Assembly: GCA_018417955.1 (NCBI GenBank)
Contig: JACTVC010000002.1
Location: 1,240,001 to 1,304,000, forward strand
Direction of reading: 5' to 3'
Origin: Laccaria trichodermophora
Taxonomy: Eukaryota; Basidiomycota; Agaricomycetes; Agaricales; Hydnangiaceae
DNA length: 64,000 nucleotides
In this document: positions 10,885 through 20,400 of the stretch, piece after piece
Position numbering within the stretch: the stretch's first letter is position 1
How the letters are laid out: each line of letters starts with the position of its first letter
Notes under the pieces: generated by a model
What the model saw: only the letters and a program-made list of their open reading frames with translations
Told to the model about the DNA's origin: nothing
The model's database searches: none
Made by a program: the position numbers and the translations under genes

Positions 10885-13430
10885 TTAACTTCTGTGAGTA
10901 TCTCTGAGTCTTCTAGTGTTTTCTATCCCTCCTCTCAAGGGATAGGTTTCCAATTCGCCAGCTCCCTTCGCATAGTCTGTGAATGCCCTCAACAATGCTA
11001 GGTCACCCTTTTTTTCGAACAGCTGCTTGAAAACCCACTCGATGAGGTTATACAAAGAAGATTCGGTGAGTACAGCTGGATTGAAGCACGCTTTTCGGAT
11101 ATATGGGTTGAGAAAGGTGGCAGCGATGAAGACATCCTGGTCTGCCTTCGCCCACCTCTTCTCGATACTTCCAAGTATTTTCGCACATGATGGACCATCG
11201 ATTTCAGCTTTGCTGTAGATGCGGAAGAGGTTTGCAAGAGTGAGAAGAACATGATCTAGGCGGGTGTGGGATGCTTGCATAATGTTTGATGCAATGGCAA
11301 GGGGCTCGAGGAGTGCTTTGACTCTAGACAGCTGGTGAGTTGAAGCAACCAATGTTGAAGCATATTGACTAACTTTGCTAGGTTTGCCCAGAACACATTG
11401 TTGGCAACCGTGTCTAGGATAGCACAGGCTGCAAGTTTTAGTTTAGCCTCCTTTCCGGCGCAGTTGTGAAGGGTTTCCTCATGGTGAAGGCTGCAGGACC
11501 ATATTGCAGATTTGACTTTGAGAAGCTGAGAAACAGATAGATAATGGGCAGTCCATCACATGATGACAGGGAGTATCAGGGCCCACCACTTCCCTTCATA
11601 TGTAAATCTCTGTTCATCGTTTAACAGTGCTAACACTGTGCTGTGCGCATTGAACCACTTTATGATCTCTAGGCCCTCCTTGATACACTTCAAGTATGGT
11701 TCCTTCGATCCCAAGAAATCCCCGACAATGAGATTGATCTGGTGGGCCCAACAGACAATAACGATGATCCACAGAAGCATTGTGCCCAGTAGCCGCCACA
11801 TCTTTTTGCCATCAGGGCCATCATCAGTACACCAGGCAATGAGGTCCACACCATACTTTGTTTTCATATAGTTGATATCGTCCAGTACCAGCTCAAGGAG
11901 ACGATCCCCTGTTTTTGGTTCACCAGTCATGTCATGTGTACAGACGAGATAAGGCTATGATGGGAGTAACTACTAGCCAGGTGAGAAGTTCAATGAACTC
12001 ACCTCATTCTCGACACTCATCACTGTTGTAACCACAGATGTTTTTGCAATGTTCTTCCACCCATCGAACTGCCCCATGGCCAACTTCCCCTTCACCTTCT
12101 CCCAGATGTGATTCTCAACTTTAGCAACCTGCAAGGTCAAGATGCGCCCACTAAGTACACATTGATCTGGAACAACAACATCATCCGGAAGCCATTTCGT
12201 GGTGAAATCATGTGTTTGTGGGTTATTTGCTGCATTCCACAGGATGCCGCATGCGATGAACCAATTAACCAAGTCACCCTCAAAAACATCCTGCTCCCCA
12301 CTTGCCTTCCTTCACTTGGGACCTCAGCCATTCTCTGTGTCTGCTGGTTGGGTGGGCACAGCCTCGGAGAAGCTTGCATTCAGCGTGACTGTTGGGGTAG
12401 GTTGTTCAAGGCTTTGATCCAGCTCAGCTCTAACTTCTGCAGGTATGTGCTCACAGCTCTTTAACAGGTGGGACTTGAGGGCATCGATCTTCCCCACTTT
12501 GGGGTACACAGCTAGATACACAGAGCCTGATGGCGTGATGTAAATAGAAAGGCCAAGCAGTTGACAGGATATATCTACTGACTGTCCTCTAAAAAGTCCT
12601 TTTGTGAGCACACAAAGCAATGCTCCCCCCTCTTGACTGCTTCACGGTCTGCCTCCTGCTTCGCACAGATATGAGCCTGGACACAATACTTGCACCATGT
12701 GTTGTTGTGAGTACTGTTGCCCTTCTATTTTGTCTGATTGGCATAGAAATGCTCCCAGAGGGGTGATTTGGGTGGCATGTAGATACAGCGTTCAGACAGA
12801 AAATGTCAATGTCAAGTTAAAAATTCTACATCTGCTGTTACAGGTACAGTGGCGTCGCATAGGACCTCTTTCAAGCCTCCAAGGTACATTATAAATTCAA
12901 TCAATCTATTTTGAACCACATGACATTGACCCCTTTGACCTTTTTTTGACTGACCATTGACTTAACCCTGGTTATTGACCAAGTCAAAGGGGTCAAGCCA
13001 ACACTGGGGGTACACACACCTTGTCAGATGGGCAGGAGGCCCTGCTGCATCAGTGGCAGCATCGTCCTGGGCATGATTGGCAGCAGTTTTCCTATATGAT
13101 GTGTGTAGTGAGTGGTGACATGGCATTGGGGCAATGACTTACCTTGCACGTTTCATGCCCTTTCCCTTTCCCTTTCCTTTCACTGCCCTCTTCCCCTTCT
13201 CTGTCACTTTAGAGTCATTGTCATTGTCGTCTGTGACCTCATTGGTCATCAATTTGGCCTTCTTGTTGGATTTCTCAGCCCCTGATTCTGCATGTTTGTG
13301 TTTTTCAGGTGCTGGGAGTTGGCATTGGAGCCTGCTGTGGTTGTGGGGCTTATTGGAGCATGTACTGGCGGGCATCGTGTTTAGCAATGGATTGCAATGG
13401 CGTAGATGGTTGTCGAGGCATCATTGATGG
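10885..13430 (-). pseudogene. hAT-type transposase with BED-like zinc finger, decayed
   Basis: Read on the minus strand from 13430, fragments follow in order: a basic N-terminal exon (PRQPSTPLQSIAKHDARQY, then a Lys-rich stretch), a zinc-finger remnant at about 12700-12600 (WCKYCVQAH and later KSHLLKSCEH), the hAT RNase-H-like core (AWCTDDGPDGKKM; CWAHQINLIVGDFLG) at 11930-11556, and a C-terminal part at 11352-10885. The pieces are in different frames with stops between them. Terminal inverted repeats were not identified. The CWAHQINL block is typical of agaricomycete hAT proteins. Confidence 0.7.
12922..12996. repeat. Imperfect hairpin TTGACCCCTTTGACC
   Basis: The words TTGACCCCTTTGACC (about 12928) and AAGTCAAAGGGGTCAA (about 12981) are inverted copies separated by about 38 bp. 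It lies between coding pieces of the decayed hAT gene and may be a small inserted hairpin. Confidence 0.4.
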
Positions 13431-13566
13431 AAGTGGTGAGGTTGTGGGTTGAGGGTTTGGGTGAAATTCCCACTTGCGGAATTCGCCAACATCCTTTCTA
13501 GGAAGGAGGTCAGTACATTGGTATATAGAGCATATAATACTTACCTGTAGTAATGCTGTTGTGGTG

Positions 13567-13652
13567 CAACTGGTAAAGTGCTTGATATGAAGTATTTGTC
13601 ACCCTGTCCATAAGGTTGAGAGTTCAATTCTGTCATGTTGTGCTTTTTTTAT
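13567..13652 (+). ncRNA. tRNA-like sequence, candidate SINE head
   Basis: An A-box-like stretch (TGGTGCAACTGGTAAAGTG) is followed about 50 bp later by a B-box-like stretch (GAGAGTTCAATTCTG), then a T-rich tail (GCTTTTTTTATTATTATA). A D arm pairs (GTGC with GTGC using wobbles) and a T arm pairs 4 of 5, but the acceptor stem pairs poorly. This fits a tRNA-derived SINE or a dead tRNA better than a working tRNA gene. Confidence 0.4.
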
Positions 13653-13679
13653 TATTATATAATAATAACAACAACAGTG

Positions 13680-13960
13680 ACAAACTGCTGGTCCCACTGG
13701 GCTCCCTGTCCCTGGAAGTTCCTACTGGACTCCTACTGGACTCCTACTGGACTCCTACTGGACTCCACTATACCCATTCCTTAAAAATCCAGCAGAATCC
13801 CACAATTTCTGGTGATTTGGGATCATTCCAATAGGAGTTTACTAGGACTCCACTATGACTAGGGAACAAAATTTGTATGGTGATCAGCCAGCATGAAATG
13901 TGTCCCAGTCCTGGTCCAGTCCAGTAGAATTCTGGGAATCCAGTAGGAGTCCAGTAGGAA
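13680..13960. repeat. Inverted CCTACTGGACT repeats
   Basis: At 13722-13765 the word CCTACTGGACT is repeated four times in direct tandem. At about 13915-13960 the inverse (AGTCCAGTAGGA) occurs three times. The two clusters could pair over about 40 bp around a 150-bp loop. This may be the body of the tRNA-headed element that starts at 13567. Confidence 0.5.
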
Positions 13961-14052
13961 TAGGTGGGGGAGAGTAAAGAGCTTCTGGGAAATCAAAAGA
14001 AGGACCCAGTACCTGGGGGCAACCTGATGCCCTGAGATCTGTGACAGCCTCT

Positions 14053-14080
14053 GGGTATCCAGGGTCTACCCTGGATACCC
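14053..14080. repeat. Perfect 12-bp hairpin GGGTATCCAGGG
   Basis: The arms 14053-14064 and 14069-14080 are perfect inverted copies around a 4-base loop (TCTA). It lies just downstream (minus strand) of the predicted end of the micro-exon gene. Its role is unknown; a structured 3' region or a chance hairpin are both possible. Confidence 0.5.
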
Positions 14081-14422
14081 TCAGGGAAGAAGTGATTTTC
14101 CTGATGTCTATTCTGTTTCAACACACTAACTTATGGTTATCATTAAAGAGAGGTCTTTCTTTTTGTGGTGCAGAACAGTGATGTGAAATCCCTTGAGAAT
14201 TTTGATTTATAGAGTCCACAATGCTGTAGGGTGGTATTCACAGCAATCACTACTTCACCTACACCTCAATAAGAAGAAACTGAAACTGAAGATAAAGGTT
14301 TTGCTTCCTCCCATTGTATACATAACTCAATTATATAGATTTTGGAGAAATCATAGGTATAGAGGATGTATCAACCACTAAGGGGAATGGTGATGGTGAA
14401 TAAGAAGGAATAGAGCAGAAAA

Positions 14423-17400
14423 CTACACATACAAAACTTGACATTTTGCACAAAAACAAGCCTATTAGAAGTTGGATAGTGTTGTCTCTTTCTATATATT
14501 GGAGATGAATATCAGGTGAGAAGTGAAAGAAAGAAAGAAAGAAAGAAAGCTAACCCTCTAAAAATATGAGAATTTTATGACATGAAAGATTCTAAGATGA
14601 TAAAAAAGGAGTTGACTTGCCCACTATATCTAAAATAAGGGATCCAGTGAAATAATACAGAGAAATTCATACATTCTAATAAAAGGAAGAGTTGAAGGTG
14701 GAAAGCTGGACATGGAATGAAGACATACAAGCTACAAAACATGAGCATTCTTGTATAACAGGAAATAAAAACATACAATCTGAGTCAAAAAAAGCATATA
14801 TCAGAGAGATAGAAATGATAGTAAATAGGCAACCTACTATCTAGAAGAAGGAAAAGCTGAGAGGTCATAAAATTGGTCCATTTGATGTTGAAATTTTACT
14901 GACCTCCTTGAAAAGCATTGATTGAGGATTAATTACCTGAGACAGAACAATGATTGAATACATGTAGAGTAAAAAATGATGGCTAACAAACAAAACTGAC
15001 AAGATATAAAGGAGAGACCACATACTGTCTATAAATGCAAGAAATGAGTGCAAGAAATGGGTGAGTGGAGTTAATTGGGATAGAAATATAGACAACGTAC
15101 TGACTGAAAGGGAAATGTCAAAAATGGATTACCAGAAAAATGTACAGTGAAAAATGAACAACTTACATACTACAAAAGGTAATGCGTGACACAAGTAACT
15201 CATGACCAAAAAAGAAGCAGCTCACCCCCTGAGCAGGAGGTGTAAGCACCAAAATATTGTTATCAGGATTGGTCACAATAAAAAGCAGGCCAACTCACAT
15301 TCTGAAAGAGGACAGGCCACAGTCTCTGTCACCAGAAGAGTGCAGAGCAAAAACTAGGCCAACTCACCAACTGAAACAAGACAGGCCACAGCTTGTGTCA
15401 CCAGAAGAGTGCAAATTGAAAAGTGGGCCAACTTACCCTCTGAAACAGGACAGCCATAGGTGGTGTCACCAGAAGAGGGTAGATTTAAAACCAGGCCAAC
15501 TCACATTCTAAAACAAGACAGGCCACAGCGTGTCACCAGAAGAGTGCAAATTGAAACCCAGGTGAACTCACCCTCTGAAACAAGACAGGCCACAGCTTGT
15601 GTCACCAGAAGAGTCCACAATGAAACCCAGGCCAACTCACCAGCTGAAACAAGACAGGCCACAGCTTGTGTCACCAGAAGATTCCACATTGAAAGCCAGG
15701 CCAACTCACCCTCTGAAACAAGACAGGCCACAGCTTGTGTCACCAGAAGAGTGCACATTGAAAGCCAGACCAACTCACCACCTGAAACAAGACAGGCCAG
15801 AGTATTTGTCACCAGAACAGTGCAAATCAAAAACCAGACCAACTCACATTCTGAAACAAGACAGGCCACAGTTTGTGTCACCAGAAGAGTGCACATTGAA
15901 AACCATGCCAACTCACCTCCTGAAACAGGACAGGCCACAGTCAGTTTCACCAGAAGAGTGCATATGAAAAACCAGGGAAACTCACCCTCTGAAACAGGAC
16001 AGGCCACAGCTTGTGTCACCAGAAGAGTGCACATCAAAAACCAGGCCAACTTACCTTCTAAAACAAGAGAGGCCACAACTTGTGTCACCAGAAAACTGCA
16101 CATCAAATTCCAGGCCAACTCACATCCTGAAACACAACAGGTAACAAATCTGTATCACCAGAAGAGTGCACATTGAAAACTGGGCCAACTCACATCCTGA
16201 AACACAACAGGTAACAAGTCAGTATCACCAGAAGAGTGCACATTGAAAACTGGGCCAACTCACATGCTGAAACAGGACAGGCCACAGTCTGTGTCACAAG
16301 AACAGTGCACTTTGAAAACCAGGCCAACTCACCAGCTGAAACAGGACAAGCCACAGCTTGTGTCACCAGAAGAGTCCACATCAAAAACTAGGCCAACTCA
16401 CCCTCTGAAACAAGACAAGCCACAGGCTTTGTCAACAGAAGAGTACATATCAAAAACCAGGCCAACTCACATTCTGAATCAAGACAGGCCACAGTCTGTG
16501 TCACCAGAAGAGTGCACAATAAAAACCAGGCCAACTCACCCACTGAAACAGGACAGGCCATAGTCTGTGTTACCAGAAGAGTGCACATCAAATGCCAGGC
16601 CAACTCACCAACTGAAACAAGAGAGGCCACAAGTCTATGTCACCAGAAGAGTGTACATCAAAAATCAGGTCAACTCACATCCTGAAACAAGACAGGCCAC
16701 AGCTTATGTCACCAGAAGAGTACACATTAAAAACCAGTCCAACTCACATCCTGAAACAGGACAGGCCACAAGTCTGTGTCACCAGAAGAGTGCACATCGA
16801 AAACCAGGCCAACTCACCAACTGAAACAAGACAGGCCACAGCTTGTGTCACCAGAAGAGTATACATCAAATGCCAGGCCAACTCACATCCTGAAATGAAA
16901 CAAGACAGGCCACAAGTCTGTGTCACCAGAAGAGTGGACATGAAAAACCAGGCCAACTCACCAACTGAAACAAGACAGGCCACAGCTTGTGTCACCAGAA
17001 AAGTGCACATCAAATGCCAGGCCAACTCACATTCTGAAACAAGACAGGCCACAAGTCTGTGTCACCAGGAGAGTGCACATCATACACCAGGCCAACTCAC
17101 CACCTGAAACAAGACAGGCAACAGCTTGTGTCACCAGAAGAGTGCACATGGAAAACCTGGCCAACTCACAACCTGAAAGACAACAGGCCAGTGTCACCAG
17201 AAGAGTCCACATTAAAAACCAGGCCAACTCACTGTCTGAAACAGGACAGGCCACAGCTTGTGTCACCAAAAGAGTGCACATTGAAAACCAGGCCAACTCA
17301 CCCTCTGAAACAAGACAAGCCACAGCTTGTGTCACCAGAAGAGTGCACATCAAATGCCAGGCCAACTCACCAACTGAAACAAGACAGGCCACATTCTGTG

Positions 17401-20400
17401 TCACCAGAGAAGTGCACCTTAAAAGCCAGGCCAACGAACCTCCTGAAAGGGGACAAGCCACAGTCTGTGTCAGGAGAAGAGTGTACAGCAAAAACCAGGC
17501 CAACTCACATTCTGAAACAAGACAGGCCACAGCTTGTGTAACCAGAAGAGTGCACAGTGAAAACCAGGCCAACTCACCAACTAATGCAAGACAGGCCACA
17601 GCTTGTGTGACCAGAAGATTGCACATTGAAAACCAGGCCAACTCACCTCCTGAAACAGGACAGGCCACAGCTTGTGTTACCAGAAGAGTGCACATTGAAG
17701 ATGAGGCCAGCTCACCAGCTAAAACAAGACAGGCCACAGTCTTTGTCACTAAAAGACTGTACATCAAAAACCAAGCCAACTCACATCCTGAAACAAGACA
17801 GGCCACAGCTTGTGTAACCAGAAGGGTGCACATTGAAAACCAGGCCAACTCACTGTCTGAAACAAGACAGGCCACAGTTTGTGTCACCAGAAAAGTGCAC
17901 ATCAAATGCCAGGCCAACTCACATCCTGGAACAAGACAGGCCCCAGTCTTTGTCACCAGAAGAGTGCACATGAAAAACCAGGCCAACTCACCAACTGAAA
18001 CAAGACAGGCCACAGCTTGTGTCACCAGAAGACCACACATCAAATGCCAAGCCAACTCACATCCTGAAACAAGAGAGGCCACAAGTCTGTGTCACCAGAA
18101 GACTGCATAGAAACAACCAGGCAAACTCACCCTCTGAAACAGGACAGGCCACAGCTTGTGTCACCAGAAGAGTGCACATCAAAAACCAGGCCAACTCACC
18201 ACCTGAAACAAGACAGGCCACAGCTTATGTCACTAGAAGAGGCACATCAAAAACAAGGCAAACTCACCCTCTGAAACAGGACAGGCCACAGTCTGTGTCA
18301 CCAGAAGAGTACACATCAAAAAGCAGGCCAACTCACATTCTGAAACAAGACAGGCCACAGTCTGTGTCATCAGAAGAGTGCACATTAAAAACCAGGCCAA
18401 CTCACCCTCTGAAACAGGACAGGCCACAGCCTGTGTCACCAGAAGAGAATACATCAAATGCCAGGCCAACTCACTAACTGCAACAAGACAGGCCACAAGT
18501 CTATGTCACCAGAAGAGTGCACATGACCACCAGGCCAACTCACCTGCTGAAAGAGGACAGGCCACAGTCTGTGTCACCAGAAAAATGCACATTGAAAACC
18601 AGGCCAACTCACATCCTGAAACACAACAGGCCACAAGTCTGTGTCACCAGAAGAGTGCACATCAAAAACCAGGTCAACTCACCAACTGAAACAAGACATG
18701 CCACAGCTTCTGTCACCAGAAGAGTGCACATCAAAAACCAGGCCAACTTACCCTCTGAAACAAGACAGGCCACAGCTTGTATCACCAGAAGAGTGCACAT
18801 CAAAAACCAGGCCCACCCACCAACTGAAACAAGACAGGCCACAGCTTGTGTCACCAGAAGAGGGCACATGAAATGCCAGGCCAACTCACATTCTGAAACA
18901 AGACAGGCCACAAGTCTGTGTCACCAGAAGAGTGCACATCAAAAACCAGACCAACATACCACCTGAAACAAGACAGGCCACAGCTTCTGTCACCAGAAGA
19001 GTGCACATTGAAAACCAGGCCAACTCACACTCTAAAACAAGACATGCCACAGCTTGTGTCACCAGAAGAGTGCACATCAAAAACCAGGCCAACTCACCAA
19101 CTGAAACAAGACAGGCCACAGCTTGTGTCACCAGAAGAGTGCACATCAAAAACCAGGCCAACTCACATCCTGAAACAAGACAGGCCACAAGTCTGTGTCA
19201 CCAGAAGAGTGCACATCAAAAACCAGGCCCACTCACCACCTGAAACAAGACAGGCCACAACTTGTGTCACCAGAAGAGTCCACATTGAAAACCAGGCCAA
19301 CCAGGCCAACTCACCTTCTGAAAGAGGACAGGCCACAGTGAGTGTCACCAGAAGAGTGCACATTAAAAACCAGGTGAACTCACCCTCTGAAAGAGGACAG
19401 GCCACAGCTTGTGTCACCAGACAAGTGCACATTGAAAACCAAGCCAACTCACTATCTGAAACAGGACAGGCCAGTGTCACCAGAAGACTGTACATCAAAA
19501 ACCAAGCCAACTCACATCCTGAAACAAGACAGGCCACAGCTTGTGTAACCAGAAGGGTGCACATTGAAAACCAGGCCAACTCACTTCCTGAAAGAGGACA
19601 GGCCACAGTCTGTGTTACCAGAAGACTGCACATCAAAAATCAGGCCAACTCACCACCTGAAACAAGACAGGCCACAGTCTTTGTCACCAGAAGAGTGCAC
19701 ATCAAAAACCAGGCCAACTCACCATCTGAAACAAGACAGGCCATAGCTTGTGTCACCAGAAGAGTGCACATCAAAAACCAGGCCAACTCACCCTCTGAAA
19801 CAAGACAGGCCACAGTCTGTGTCACCAGAAGAGTGCACATTGAAAACCAGGCCAACTCACTGCCTGAAACACGACAGGCCACAGTCTTTGTCACCAGAAG
19901 AGTCCACATCAAAAACCAGACAAACTCACATTCTGAAACAAGACAGGCCACAGTTTGTGTCACCAGAAAAGTGCACATTGAACACCAGGCCAACTCACCT
20001 CCTGAAACAGGACAGGCCACATTCTCTTTCAGCAGAAGAGTGTACATCAAAAACCAGGCCAACTCACCCTCTGAAACAGACCAGGCCACAGTCTTTGTCA
20101 CCAGAAGAGTGCACATCAAATGCCAGGCCAACTCACATCCTGAAACAAGACAGGCCACAGTCTGTGTCACCAGAAAAGTGCACATCAAATGCCAGGCCTA
20201 CTTACTGCCTGAAACAAGATAGGCCACAGTCTGTGTCACCACAACAGTGCACATCAAATGCAAGGCCAACTCACTGCCTGAACCAAGACAGGCCACAGCT
20301 TGTGTCACCAGAAGAGTGCACCTCAAATGCAAGGCCAACTCACATCCTGAAACAGGACAGGCCACAGCTTGTGTCACCAGAAGAGTACACATTGAAAAGC

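Noticed and set aside
14433..14436. A further micro-exon TTT before GTATGT
   Set aside because: The stretch between CAAG and GTATGT is four T, not three, so it breaks the pattern; a terminal exon from 14461 to the TAG at 14423 fits better.
14526..14550. GAAA microsatellite as an independent feature
   Set aside because: On the gene strand it is the CTTT run of an intron after the AGG micro-exon; a simple polypyrimidine slippage tract explains it.
14936..14937. Zero-length exon (TCTCAG directly followed by GTAATT), a recursive splice point
   Set aside because: The following intron would be only 30 nt. Reading GTAATT onward as an 11-codon exon ending GAG before GTCAGT keeps phase 0 and is simpler.
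15501..19636. Minus-strand hydrophobic repeat proteins (units like LVSEGELAWFLMCTLLVTQAV), up to 351 codons
   Set aside because: This frame crosses the conserved GTGAGT and TTTCAG words out of phase with the upstream NACHT exon and is broken by unit-length changes. It is the retained-intron shadow of the array.
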